Source: Aequoribacter sp049615385 (GTDB lineage Bacteria > Pseudomonadota > Gammaproteobacteria > Pseudomonadales > Halieaceae). From it: DNA of 64,000 nucleotides. Below the pieces are notes generated by a model. The model was not told the DNA's origin, searched no databases, and was given only the letters and a program-made list of their open reading frames with translations. The position numbers and the translations under genes are program-made. Where the stretch lies: NCBI RefSeq assembly GCF_049615385.1, contig NZ_JBMZFL010000006.1; one strand, 5' to 3'. Every line of letters starts with the position of its first letter. Within the stretch, counting starts at the first letter, position 1. Shown here piece by piece: positions 1 to 8,497 of this stretch.

Positions 1-874
1 AGCCGTTACGCCAGAGATACGGCAACGTTCTTTGGATATGAGCAAGAAAAATCTGATCAAGAAGACCGAAGAGAACCGCTTTGACTTCGATGTCGAAAAA
101 GAGAAGATCCAAGTACAAGAAGCTCTGCGCAACGAATTACAAACCGGCCGAGTCAAAGTTCGAGTCGTAGACGAGCAAATTATCGTTGAGCTGACCTCAC
201 CTCCGACTCCAAGCCAATCCGGGACCCTGTCGGATAACGATGCGTCAGGCGGCGTCATACCCGACGAGACACTTGATATTGCCGCTAAAATCGCCGAAGT
301 CCAGGCGACCATTATTAGCGAAGTCGCCGTCATTGAGGTCCCCGCTGAAAAACAAGGTGACAGTCAGTCCGAAGTGGGCGAAGGTCTCGATACCGGTAGT
401 ATTAACGACCAAGCGCTGAACGATCGCTACGAAGAGCTCAAGATAGCCTTGGCCAAAGAAGTCGGCGAAGGCATTGCCGAGATCGACAACGACGGCGAAA
501 GCATTATTGTTCGCTTTGCCTCGCAGGGCTCGTTCGACTCGGGCGAAGCCGCACTCAAAAATAACTTTTTACCCGCCGTTCAAAAGCTGGGCCGTACCTT
601 AGATGACTTTGTCGGCTCGGTCAGAGTAGAAGGCCATACCGACAATTTGCCGGTCGTGTTCAGCGAACGCTTCCGTTCCAATTGGGATTTGTCAGCCGCA
701 CGCGCTGCTGCGGTAGCAGATTATCTGGCAAATAACGCGCCGGTGAACCCCGAGATTATCGAGATTTTCGGGTTTTCGGACACACGCCCCATCGATACGA
801 ACGCAACACCCGAGGGTCGAGCCCGCAACCGCCGAATTGAGGTCATTCTTCAGCCAGGAGGCCGCAATGACTGA
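1..874 (+). CDS. MotB/OmpA C-terminal domain protein, 5'-truncated by window edge
   Basis: The reading frame is already open at the first bases of the window, so the N-terminus (expected to hold a MotB-type transmembrane segment) lies outside. A TTG at 32 is only the first possible start seen here. The last ~115 residues form an OmpA/MotB peptidoglycan-binding domain with the motifs VEGHTDN, NWDLSAARA and RARNRRIEV. A longer acidic linker precedes it and contains two similar ~26-residue modules (near bases 119-200 and 443-525). The stop overlaps the next motB-like gene by 8 bp, so the two are translationally coupled. By family knowledge it would be a stator-type protein anchored to the cell wall; a motA/pomA gene is expected just upstream but cannot be seen. 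It could instead be a non-flagellar OmpA-like protein. Confidence 0.75.
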   Translation, partial: AVTPEIRQRSLDMSKKNLIKKTEENRFDFDVEKEKIQVQEALRNELQTGRVKVRVVDEQIIVELTSPPTPSQSGTLSDNDASGGVIPDETLDIAAKIAEVQATIISEVAVIEVPAEKQGDSQSEVGEGLDTGSINDQALNDRYEELKIALAKEVGEGIAEIDNDGESIIVRFASQGSFDSGEAALKNNFLPAVQKLGRTLDDFVGSVRVEGHTDNLPVVFSERFRSNWDLSAARAAAVADYLANNAPVNPEIIEIFGFSDTRPIDTNATPEGRARNRRIEVILQPGGRND

Positions 875-1988
875 AGCTGTGGAAGACTTGCAAGAAGACT
901 GCCCTGAATGCAAACGAGGTGCACCACCCTGGATGGCCACCTTCGCCGATATGGCGACCTTGTTAATGGCCTTCTTCGTGCTGATCTTGTCGTTTGCAGA
1001 ACTCAATGTGCCAAAGTACAAAGCGGTATCAGGCTCATTAAAAACAGCGTTTGGGGTGCAACGTGAGGTCGAGGTCAACGAACGGGTCCGGGCCGACAAT
1101 GTTATCGCCAAAAGCTTTATTGCATCCAAGGTCGACCCAACAACTTCGGACGTCATTCAAGAGCAAACGACCGACGAGGAACAGCCCGAGGACCCCATTC
1201 TTAAAATTACGACGCGAGCCTCTCGCTCGGAAACCAATGCCGACATTGAATTTTTGGCCGAGGCATTCGCAGTGGAGCTTGCCGAGGGCAAAATCAAAAT
1301 CGATGCCGATGATGACCGAGTCAAGATTACAGTGGTTGAACAATACGAAGCCTATACCGATTCGGAGCGGACACCGGGTAAGCGTGGCGCGCGAATGAAT
1401 CAAGAAGCCATCGAGCTATACGCCAAACTCGCAGAGGCTAAATCGGTTGTTGTCACCGATTTAGTTATCGCCAAGCAAGTCAGTGAAAATGCGCAAGAAC
1501 GCCTCAAACGGCAAGCCGCCGATGCGGCTAAGAAACAAGCCGACATTGATGCGCAGTTTCAACAACTGCAGCTGGTACTTGCCAACCAGGTTGAGGCAGG
1601 TGATGCCAAGATCGTTCGCAGTAACGAGCAGTTCACTATCACACTAGAAGATAAAGGCCTGTTCTTAAGTGGCACCGCAGACCTGGACCCTTCGATTCTG
1701 TCGACCATTAACCAAATTGCTCGCACCATTGCCGATTCAGACTCTCTGATTCGCGTCCAAGGTCACTCGGATAACAGGCCGGTAGGCTTTTCGGATCAGT
1801 TTGCCTCCAACTGGGATCTATCCTCGGCTCGGGCAAGCTCGGTGGCAAACCACATGATCAACAATCAAGGTTTAGCTGAGACGCGCTTTTCGGTCACAGG
1901 TTTTGCCGATACCGAACCGGTTGATACCAACGAAACGCCAGAGGGCCGCCAGCGTAACCGGCGGGTTGAAATCATCATCGATAATTAA
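867..1988 (+). CDS. motB: MotB/PomB-like flagellar stator protein
   Basis: A 373-residue inner-membrane protein expected to pair with a MotA/PomA subunit in an ion-driven flagellar stator. The start is ATG at 867, preceded by a perfect AGGAGG at 856-861; an earlier in-frame TTG at 837 has no such support. Residues ~17-46 form one transmembrane helix containing the motif PWMATFADMATLLMAFF, whose Asp is the ion-binding residue of MotB/PomB. The C-terminal ~115 residues are an OmpA-like peptidoglycan-binding domain (VQGHSDN, NWDLSSARA, RQRNRRVEI). The linker is long and partly coiled-coil (KQAADAAKKQADIDAQFQQ) and carries two copies of a short module also found twice in the preceding protein. 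The order motB-motB with an 8-bp overlap suggests two stator B-subunits made together. Whether it uses sodium or protons cannot be told. Confidence 0.85.
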   Translation: MTEAVEDLQEDCPECKRGAPPWMATFADMATLLMAFFVLILSFAELNVPKYKAVSGSLKTAFGVQREVEVNERVRADNVIAKSFIASKVDPTTSDVIQEQTTDEEQPEDPILKITTRASRSETNADIEFLAEAFAVELAEGKIKIDADDDRVKITVVEQYEAYTDSERTPGKRGARMNQEAIELYAKLAEAKSVVVTDLVIAKQVSENAQERLKRQAADAAKKQADIDAQFQQLQLVLANQVEAGDAKIVRSNEQFTITLEDKGLFLSGTADLDPSILSTINQIARTIADSDSLIRVQGHSDNRPVGFSDQFASNWDLSSARASSVANHMINNQGLAETRFSVTGFADTEPVDTNETPEGRQRNRRVEIIIDN

Positions 1989-2015
1989 CGCGGGCCTCTT
2001 GACTACAGGCCCGCG
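1989..2015 (+). terminator. GC-rich hairpin after the motB pair
   Basis: A 9-bp perfect inverted repeat (CGCGGGCCT / AGGCCCGCG) with a 9-nt loop starts directly at the motB stop. No T-tract follows, so it may be a weak or factor-assisted terminator, or a 3' stabilising hairpin ahead of the tRNA gene. Confidence 0.45.
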
Positions 2016-2046
2016 CAAAGGTTTAATACGCGCCTTCGCTTTTTGC

Positions 2047-2122
2047 GCCCAGGTAGCTCAGTCGGTAGAGCAGGGGATTGAAAATCCCCGTGTCGGCGGT
2101 TCGATTCCGTCCCTGGGCACCA
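2047..2122 (+). tRNA. tRNA-Phe (anticodon GAA)
   Basis: A 76-nt cloverleaf with a 7-bp acceptor stem (GCCCAGG with CCTGGGC), D-arm GCTCAGTCGGTAGAGC, anticodon stem GGGGA/TCCCC around loop TTGAAAA (anticodon GAA at 2080-2082), and T-arm with GGTTCGATTCC. Discriminator A and the CCA end are encoded. Confidence 0.97.
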
Positions 2123-2261
2123 TCCTCCCCAAAAAACCTCAATTTTTCGATACGTGATGTTCACTCTGTGTGCAAGGTTTTGTCACGCCATCGCCTTACT
2201 CATCGTTCAAACACTAACACCCAGAACTCGTAACAATAATTAAATAAAACCGTCACTTTAA

Positions 2262-2322
2262 TGACACGCATCTGCAATAAAAATGTAGCTTAAATGTCAC
2301 TTTGTAATAAAAGTGACATAAT
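2262..2322 (+). promoter_or_regulatory. Candidate Pho box and promoter of the porin gene
   Basis: TG-initiated units at 2262, 2273, 2284 and 2295 are spaced exactly 11 bp apart (TGACA, TGCAA, TGTAG, TGTCA, most followed by A/T-rich bases). This is the phasing of PhoB-binding direct repeats (consensus CTGTCATAAAN). A plausible -10 hexamer CATAAT lies at 2317-2322. The last unit also starts a perfect palindrome, ATGTCACTTT (2294-2303) and AAAGTGACAT (2310-2319) around a 6-nt spacer, which could be a separate dimeric regulator site. The assignment is inference from spacing; the neighbouring DUF47 gene also points to phosphate. Confidence 0.5.
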
Positions 2323-2362
2323 TTAACGATAGGATCCCGCCATCGATAAAGAGACCACAATT

Positions 2363-3580
2363 ATGCGCCGCACACTCCCACTTGCTCTTGCACTCGCATC
2401 AGCACACACAATCGCCGCCGGCGGTAGCGATGTGGATGCACTCAAGTCTGAGGTAGATCAACTTAAAGCGTTGGTGATGAAGCTTGAGCAACGCCTAGCC
2501 GATGTCGAAGGTCAAAAGGTGCCGGTCGAAGATCTGACCGCGTTGGCTAAGCGCAATCCGGTGGCTGTAAAATCGGCGCAAGAGTCGCGCGTAACCTTAG
2601 CGAGCGATTTCCGCTTGCGCTATGAGTCTATAGAGAAGCAAGGTTCAGACCGTCGCGAACGCGAGCGACTCCGTGCACGCGCATCGCTGACTTATAAAGG
2701 CAACGATTTTACTGGCGTGTTTGGTGTGGCCTCAGGTGGCGACAGCCCCACATCAACCAACCAGACCCTTGGTGGCGGCGGTACCAGCAAAGGACTGCAG
2801 CTTGATATGGCGTACGTTATCTACCCCTTAAATGATCAAGTGAACGTGTTTGCGGGCAAAATGAAAAACCCGCTGCATCGTCCCGGCAAATACGGTTTAG
2901 TGTGGGATTCTGACTACCGCCCAGAAGGTGTATTTTTAACCACGCAGACGGGTGATTTCGAATTGACCGCCGGCAGCTTTTGGCTTGAGAGCGACACCAA
3001 AAATAGCAATGAACGCGCTGTCTACGCTTTGCAAGGGATGTATAAGGCCCAATTAGGCGACACGAAGTTAAACCTTGGTTTAGGTTATTTCGAAGCCAAC
3101 CTATCAGGCGATGCAGCCTTTTGGTCCGGCGACACCATCAAATTGGGTAACTATCAAGACTGCAACAACGGCACCTGTGTTTTCACTAACGACTACCACG
3201 TCATCGAGGCATTCGTAGAAGCCAACTTTACGAGCAGCGTCAACGGCTTTGCGCACTGGATCGAGAACGCGCAAGCAAACAGCGACAACACGGGCTACGT
3301 GCTTGGCCTAAATATTGGTAGAGCAAAAAATACCGGCGACTGGGCTTTTCAGGCCGCTTGGCAGAATCTCGAAAACGAAGCCACCGTCGCACTGCTCACC
3401 GATTCAGATTTCGCGGGTGGCGGTACCGGAGGCGAAGGGTCACAGTTAACGCTGAGCTACAAAGCAAGCTCTGCCCTCGCTATTAACCTGTTGTACTCGG
3501 ATACCGAAAGAACCACCTACACCGACCCAAACCCGCTGGATTACAAGCGTCTGGTTCTTGATTTCTCGATGAAGTACTAG
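2363..3580 (+). CDS. Outer-membrane porin with N-terminal coiled coil
   Basis: A 405-residue exported beta-barrel protein. Residues 1-19 are a Sec signal peptide ending near IAAGG. Residues ~25-50 form a short coiled coil (LKSEVDQLKALVMKLEQRL), a feature of trimeric porins of the Porin_5/OprP-like type. The rest alternates aromatic and polar residues as in an outer-membrane barrel and ends in FSMKY; a C-terminal aromatic is typical for barrel assembly. By family it forms a channel for small solutes. The Pho-box-like repeats upstream and the DUF47 gene downstream suggest an anion or phosphate role, which is inference. A short Cys pair (DCNNGTC) may form a disulfide. It could equally be a general porin. 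Confidence 0.8.
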   Translation: MRRTLPLALALASAHTIAAGGSDVDALKSEVDQLKALVMKLEQRLADVEGQKVPVEDLTALAKRNPVAVKSAQESRVTLASDFRLRYESIEKQGSDRRERERLRARASLTYKGNDFTGVFGVASGGDSPTSTNQTLGGGGTSKGLQLDMAYVIYPLNDQVNVFAGKMKNPLHRPGKYGLVWDSDYRPEGVFLTTQTGDFELTAGSFWLESDTKNSNERAVYALQGMYKAQLGDTKLNLGLGYFEANLSGDAAFWSGDTIKLGNYQDCNNGTCVFTNDYHVIEAFVEANFTSSVNGFAHWIENAQANSDNTGYVLGLNIGRAKNTGDWAFQAAWQNLENEATVALLTDSDFAGGGTGGEGSQLTLSYKASSALAINLLYSDTERTTYTDPNPLDYKRLVLDFSMKY

Positions 3581-3585
3581 CCACA

Positions 3586-3620
3586 AAAAAGCCCCGACCT
3601 TCCACAAGACAGGGGCTTTA
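3586..3620. terminator. Bidirectional terminator between porin and DUF47 gene
   Basis: The inverted repeat AAAGCCCC (3588-3595) / GGGGCTTT (3612-3619) is flanked by an A-run on the left and T-rich sequence on the right. It lies between convergent genes and can serve both strands. Confidence 0.8.
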
Positions 3621-3642
3621 TATGGGTGACCTATCAGCCTGA

Positions 3643-4323
3643 TTAGCTAAGTGCTATCGACTGAACGTGGTTACCCACATCCTCGGCGTTATCGGCAATG
3701 TCGCCAATCCAAACCAAGACTTCGTACAAAAACATGGCTTCGACTGGCGAAAGGTCTTTCTCTAGCTTAAACAGCTGGGCACGCAGATCGCTTTGCATGG
3801 TATCGGTTTGCCGCTCGGCTTCATCAATTCGAGCCAAGGCCGCCTCGACACGCTCAAGATTGTTTTGCCCGAAGCCCGACTTCACGTAAATATCCAGTTG
3901 ATTAACCGCTTCTTTCGCGTAACGAACCGCTTCGACGGAAGTTCTTACGAAATCGAGGACTCCAGCGCGCATAGGCTTTGGAAACCGCATTCGACGCCCG
4001 ACAATAATGCCAGCGATATCTTTCGCGCAGTTAGCAATTTTGTCTTGCGATGTAATCAGGCGTAACAAATCGGTGCGCGATACCGGCATCATCAAGCGCT
4101 TTGGCATATTCTTGCGGAACTCGGCTTTTAATTCATCGGCACGATGTTCACTGGCTACTACAGTCTTATGAAGCTCTGCAGCTTGCTCCCAGCTTTTGCT
4201 GAACTCGGCCTCTAGAAATGGTAACAACGCCTCGGTCGCTTCTAGCGTAGCAGCGATGTGTTGGGTAATGGTTTCGATTGGTGACTTAACCACCAAATCA
4301 GCAATAGGCATTCTAATCGACAT
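3643..4323 (-). CDS. DUF47 / TIGR00153 family PhoU-like protein
   Basis: A 226-residue, mostly helical cytoplasmic protein of the DUF47 family, which is related to PhoU and usually sits beside low-affinity phosphate transporters (Pit) as a regulator or chaperone. Recognisable stretches are the SPIETITQHI start, KNMPKRLMMPVSR, LLRLITSQDKIANCAKDI and the C-terminal WIGDIADNAEDVGNHV. In the last, the D-x2-D-x-A-E-x2-G pattern matches the acidic metal-binding motif of PhoU repeats. The length is usual for the family. No pit gene is next to it; the only neighbour with a likely phosphate link is the convergent porin. A Pho-box-like repeat array lies 77-115 bp upstream. Confidence 0.88.
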   Translation of the reverse strand: MSIRMPIADLVVKSPIETITQHIAATLEATEALLPFLEAEFSKSWEQAAELHKTVVASEHRADELKAEFRKNMPKRLMMPVSRTDLLRLITSQDKIANCAKDIAGIIVGRRMRFPKPMRAGVLDFVRTSVEAVRYAKEAVNQLDIYVKSGFGQNNLERVEAALARIDEAERQTDTMQSDLRAQLFKLEKDLSPVEAMFLYEVLVWIGDIADNAEDVGNHVQSIALS

Positions 4324-4399
4324 TTTTCGCTCCGTACTCTCACGAGTATGATTAAAAAGGTAGGGTTTTTAGGAACCTACAAACGGTTCTTAGACGCAG

Positions 4400-4436
4400 T
4401 GTAACAAAACTGTAAACTAATTGTAATACTTGTCAT
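4400..4436 (-). promoter_or_regulatory. Candidate Pho box upstream of the DUF47 gene
   Basis: TGTAA occurs at 4400, 4411 and 4422 on the + strand, exactly 11 bp apart, followed by TGTCATAAAG at 4431, which is out of phase at 9 bp. Read on the coding (minus) strand the units are TTACA repeats, a tolerated Pho half-site. The orientation is ambiguous and no clear -10 was found, so this is a weaker case than the porin promoter. Confidence 0.4.
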
Positions 4437-4458
4437 AAAGGGCAGTATTACCGTGGTG

Positions 4459-6732
4459 TTAATGAATATCCGCCGCCACAGCGCAATTTCGCCCCGAATT
4501 TTTGGCTTGGTATAAGGCATCGTCGATGTTGGTAATGTTGCGATCGATACTGATGTTTGGATTCTGCATACCAAAGCCAAAACTTGCGGTGACCTTTAGC
4601 CCTGCACTAAAGGTGGTTTCAGCAATACAGGTGCGAAGGCGATCTGCCAATACCTGCAGGCCGTGCTCATCGGTTTCTCGAATCAGTATCAAAAATTCTT
4701 CACCACCCCACCGACAAATCTCAGCATCACTGCGCATAGCCGACAATAGTGTAGCCGCGAACTCTTTCAAGATAACGTCACCGACCTGATGACCATGTGT
4801 ATCGTTAATCGTTTTAAAATGGTCGATATCGCATAAGATCAAACCACAACCTGGCGCACCCTTTTTAAGATCCCGATGCGCAGACCGAAGCAGCTGATCA
4901 GCTCGTGCGCGATTACCTACTCCCGTGAGCGAGTCGGTAATTGACATGGTCAGCAACTGGTGGCTCAGGCGGCGCAAACGCAGATTATTGATAAACAAAA
5001 ACGCACCGGCTACGGCCACACCGGCAAAGATTTGCCAAAACAAGGTGTAGTCAAACGCTGTTTCATTGCGCAGACTCACCCAATTGTTGTAAGCCCGCTG
5101 TATCGCTAACTCATCGCTACTGATTCGCGCAGCGACACCGTCTAAAATCTCGAGTAGTTCGTTATTACCTTGGGCTACGGCCATCGCAAAACCAATTCCC
5201 TGCCCCAGAGTTGCGCCAATCTTTAACGAATCGGAGTACGTTTTTTGAATTTGGTTTGCAATGACACTGGACTCATCAATATAACCAAACAGTTCACCAT
5301 TTGCGACCGCGGTTAGAGCGTCGCGCGAGTCATCTTGTGGCACAAACTTCAGTTCTGGATAAGTAGCACGGAGTCGCTCAAGAATAGGCTCGTCATTTAC
5401 GGTACCAATGGTTCGCTGACTTAATCGGTGCAAGTCGCTAACAAATAAGGTATCGATGCTGGTGGCTAAAAGTAAGGGCTGCTGTAGATACTCTCGGCTG
5501 TAGAAAAAGTTTTTGTCTTTGCCGTTGGCAACAGCCATCGAGACAAAATCGCAACGCCCGAGCGACAAGGCTTCTTGCCAGCTCTCGCCGGATGCCACCG
5601 GATGCACGCGCAAGGGTACGGGTACATCACGCCGAAAAGCCGCTTGCAGCAGCTCTGCCACAATACCCACGTACGCTTGTGACTGAAATGCCTCCAAGGG
5701 CAAATTATCGCCTTGAATGCAGGCTGTCAGCTCGCCTTTATCGAGTACGTATTGACGCTGCGACGGGCTTAACTGCATTTCTTGACCGAGCTTCGCTAAC
5801 AGGGTGTCCAGCGTATACTGCTTGTACTGTTCATCCGCGTGTAACAAGCCACTTCGTTTTAACTGCTTAAAAATGCGCTGGCCCAACTCATCGCTGGTGG
5901 CGCCTAGCGGAAACAGATCTAACTGCATCATCTGTTCGGAAACCGCAGCCTCGTAGCGTAACGCCTCCGCACTTTTTTGCTGCGAGTAGCGCTGTAAGAT
6001 CATGTTGATGACTTCATCAACGTTATCGAGCGCGTATTGCCAACCGCGATTCGTGGCCTCCACAAAACGTTGGGGCTGCTCAGGGTTTTGCACAACAGCG
6101 TTTTGGGTGGCCAATACGCTTACGGCGCTGCTAACAAAACCATAATCGGCAGGGTCGATGACATTGTAGGAGACACCCAAACGATCAAGCTCGTAGAGCT
6201 GATTCGAGCGAAACGCGCTCATCGCATCGACTTTGCCCTGAATAAAGTCGTCAATACTGAAGGTGTGTTCACGAACATCGGAGTTAGTGGAATTAACGTA
6301 AAAGTGATTCAGCAGCAAGGCGAGCGAACTATAACGAAACTCATCGGTCGTACCCATAATGCGCTTGCCAACCAAATCTCCGGGGGTCCGAATCGATGGG
6401 TGGGTCACAAAAATTAAAGGCGACCGCTGAAAGTAGGTGGCGAGCACCACGACCGGCGCAATGTGGCCACCGTGTACCACCAAGTTGGAATTGTGCACCA
6501 CATAATCGGCGTCGCCTTGAATCAGCGACAAGATATTATCGACCGCTGGTTCGTATTCCACCAAGTCGACATCAAGCCCTACCTCACGATAATAGCCCAG
6601 CTCTTTGGCGGCTATAAAGCCTGCAAATTCGAACTGATATTTCCATTCAAGCTGAACCCGCACGTACTGCAAATCGTTTGCAAACGCGCCGGTGTACATA
6701 AACAAGAGGACGATGCCAAGCTTAAGCTTCAT
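4459..6732 (-). CDS. Diguanylate cyclase with periplasmic NMT1/THI5 and SBP_bac_3 sensor domains
   Basis: A 757-residue membrane-bound GGDEF protein predicted to make cyclic di-GMP in response to a periplasmic ligand. Order: signal peptide (1-18); an NMT1/THI5-type substrate-binding domain (~22-300, with the typical GFIAAKELGYYREVGLDVDL start); a second, SBP_bac_3-like domain (~330-555); one transmembrane helix (~562-582); a cytoplasmic GGDEF domain from ~597 beginning DSLTGVGNR, with an intact GGEEF signature at 676-680. The inhibitory I-site RxxD expected upstream of GGEEF reads RSDA, so product inhibition by that site is probably absent. NMT1-type domains bind pyrimidine, taurine or nitrate-like compounds in other proteins; the ligand here is unknown. 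It is monocistronic and divergent from mocA. Confidence 0.9.
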   Translation of the reverse strand: MKLKLGIVLLFMYTGAFANDLQYVRVQLEWKYQFEFAGFIAAKELGYYREVGLDVDLVEYEPAVDNILSLIQGDADYVVHNSNLVVHGGHIAPVVVLATYFQRSPLIFVTHPSIRTPGDLVGKRIMGTTDEFRYSSLALLLNHFYVNSTNSDVREHTFSIDDFIQGKVDAMSAFRSNQLYELDRLGVSYNVIDPADYGFVSSAVSVLATQNAVVQNPEQPQRFVEATNRGWQYALDNVDEVINMILQRYSQQKSAEALRYEAAVSEQMMQLDLFPLGATSDELGQRIFKQLKRSGLLHADEQYKQYTLDTLLAKLGQEMQLSPSQRQYVLDKGELTACIQGDNLPLEAFQSQAYVGIVAELLQAAFRRDVPVPLRVHPVASGESWQEALSLGRCDFVSMAVANGKDKNFFYSREYLQQPLLLATSIDTLFVSDLHRLSQRTIGTVNDEPILERLRATYPELKFVPQDDSRDALTAVANGELFGYIDESSVIANQIQKTYSDSLKIGATLGQGIGFAMAVAQGNNELLEILDGVAARISSDELAIQRAYNNWVSLRNETAFDYTLFWQIFAGVAVAGAFLFINNLRLRRLSHQLLTMSITDSLTGVGNRARADQLLRSAHRDLKKGAPGCGLILCDIDHFKTINDTHGHQVGDVILKEFAATLLSAMRSDAEICRWGGEEFLILIRETDEHGLQVLADRLRTCIAETTFSAGLKVTASFGFGMQNPNISIDRNITNIDDALYQAKNSGRNCAVAADIH

Positions 6733-6897
6733 TCATACTCCAAATTAACGGGGTTAAGTGTAAAACGAAATGACCTAATTGGCATCAAAGCAACCAAATT
6801 AACCAAAATGCTTACGAGACCTTACACTCTACATGCGCGAACCTTAGGCTGGCCAAGCCGCACTAAAAGCGCTTAAAGTGAGGCACGCTCAATATAA

Positions 6898-7485
6898 GTG
6901 AATACAGGCATGGCAATGGTTGCAGGAATATTGATACTCGCGGCAGGGCAAAGTCGTCGCATGGGGTCAGACAAGCGCTTACTCGCTTGGCACGATAGCA
7001 GCATCCTAGAACATGCGATCAAACTCTGCATCTCCAGTGGCTTGGACTATCGCGTTGCACTGTCTTATCGTGAAGACGACGACTCGATAGCGAAAACATG
7101 TGGGCCAAACTGCATTCGCGTTGAGGAATCAGACTTAGGCTTGGGCCACACACTGGCGCACGCCATTGGCACCTTACCCCGGTCGTGGGGCGGCGTCATT
7201 GTGCACCTGGCCGATATGCCGTTGGTCAAGGCCTCTACTTTCCAGAAAATTGCGCACGAACTGCAACATCACTCGATTGTGATTCCAAGCTATCAACAGC
7301 AGTGGGGCAACCCGCGCGGTTTTTCGCACTCACTGTGGCCAGAACTAGCGTTACTGAAGGGCGATCAAGGTGCTAAAGACTTGATCAAAAAGCACTCAGA
7401 TTTATGCCGTGTGCTAGATCTTAACGATGCGGGAATCTTGGTCGATATCGATACCCAAGAAGACTACCAAACTTGGCAGCGCTGA
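6898..7485 (+). CDS. mocA: MobA-like nucleotidyltransferase (molybdenum cofactor cytidylyltransferase type)
   Basis: A 195-residue protein with the N-terminal nucleotide-binding motif LAAGQSRRMGSDK and the metal-binding VHLADMPL, typical of the MobA/MocA NTP-transferase family. Family members attach CMP (MocA) or GMP (MobA) to molybdopterin. Its convergent position with an xdhC gene and a xanthine-dehydrogenase-family enzyme argues for the MocA type, which makes the cytosine dinucleotide cofactor used by such hydroxylases. The start is uncertain: GTG at 6898 opens the frame, but ATG at 6910 or 6916 would also leave the conserved domain intact, and none has a clear ribosome binding site. It ends 16 bp from the convergent xdhC stop. 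Confidence 0.82.
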   Translation: MNTGMAMVAGILILAAGQSRRMGSDKRLLAWHDSSILEHAIKLCISSGLDYRVALSYREDDDSIAKTCGPNCIRVEESDLGLGHTLAHAIGTLPRSWGGVIVHLADMPLVKASTFQKIAHELQHHSIVIPSYQQQWGNPRGFSHSLWPELALLKGDQGAKDLIKKHSDLCRVLDLNDAGILVDIDTQEDYQTWQR

Positions 7486-7501
7486 CCACCTGCTCGCTTG
7501 A

Positions 7502-8497
7502 TTACGCTACGCTGCGACAAACTTGGCCAGACTGACTCATGGCACCACGCTTAAGCTGGGTGAGCTGAGCTAAGATCGAAACCGCAATTTCCATCGGTGT
7601 TTTACTACCGATATCAATGCCTACTGGCGCGTGAATGCGCGCAAGTGCCTCTTCGCTTAACCCCCTTGCTCGCAACCGTGAACTGCGATTCGCACTCGTA
7701 CGTCGTGAACCCAAGGCGCCAATGAAGGCATAGGGCAAGTCTGCAGCGGCAAACAACGCGTTATCATCAATATCGCGGTCATGGGTCAGGGTGATTAAAC
7801 TGGTGTGTGAATCGGCGTAGGCGGCGAGCTGATCGATCCCTATCAACACGTGAACACTCACGTCAGAGCCCCGCCATCCGTCGACCTTATCCTGACGCGG
7901 GTCGAGCACAATAATCTGATACTCCATTTGTAGAGCAAGCGCTGACAGGGTCTCAGCCAGCTGCCCCGCCCCGATCAACACTAAACGATGCTCTGGACCT
8001 AACCGGTGCATACCGCAGGTTTGCTGCCAATCAACCGCCGGCGAATTCAACATCGAGGTGGTACTCAAAGAACAGTGGTAAGGCTCAAGTTTGATGGCTC
8101 GCTCGACAAAATGTCGAGCTAAAAGTGTAGCGCGCAATTCCTGTAGCCAAGATTCATCACGCGCTCCAAGTGCTTCGACTAACAGCGTTAACTTACCGCC
8201 ACAGGGAAGCCCATATCGCTCGTTATCATCGGCATCGACGCCGTATTTGGTTAATCGCGCCGTACCTGCAGGAAACTCTCCCAACTGCAAACGCTCGATC
8301 AGGCATTCTTCAACACAGCCGCCCGAGACCGACCCTAGGGTCGCTAACTCGCTATGGACCATCATTGAGCCCAAGGGTCGAGGCAACGACCCGGTGATTT
8401 CGACAATCGTGACCAGCCAAGCATCAAGCCCCTGACGCACCGCTTTAAGCGCTGCTCCGATAATCTCTGCGTGTGTGACTTGAAGCTTAAGCGACAT
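7502..8497 (-). CDS. xdhC: XdhC/CoxI family molybdenum-enzyme maturation factor
   Basis: A 331-residue protein. The frame opens at 8560, but ATG at 8497 (MSLKLQVTHAEII) is the sensible start: it overlaps the stop of the upstream large-subunit gene by 11 bp, and the earlier codons lie inside that gene. The N-terminal part contains the XdhC_CoxI signature (TIVEITGSLPRPLGSMMV, SVSGGCVEE); the C-terminal Rossmann part contains LIGAGQLAETL and the GSRRT loop. By family it binds the molybdenum cofactor, supports its sulfuration and hands it to xanthine-dehydrogenase-type enzymes. The overlap makes it a dedicated maturation factor for the hydroxylase encoded just upstream. Confidence 0.88.
   Translation of the reverse strand: MSLKLQVTHAEIIGAALKAVRQGLDAWLVTIVEITGSLPRPLGSMMVHSELATLGSVSGGCVEECLIERLQLGEFPAGTARLTKYGVDADDNERYGLPCGGKLTLLVEALGARDESWLQELRATLLARHFVERAIKLEPYHCSLSTTSMLNSPAVDWQQTCGMHRLGPEHRLVLIGAGQLAETLSALALQMEYQIIVLDPRQDKVDGWRGSDVSVHVLIGIDQLAAYADSHTSLITLTHDRDIDDNALFAAADLPYAFIGALGSRRTSANRSSRLRARGLSEEALARIHAPVGIDIGSKTPMEIAVSILAQLTQLKRGAMSQSGQVCRSVA

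Noticed and set aside
1903..2157. 84-codon frame over the end of motB and the tRNA-Phe
   Set aside because: It runs through the motB 3' end in another frame and the whole tRNA gene; no ribosome binding site or family match.
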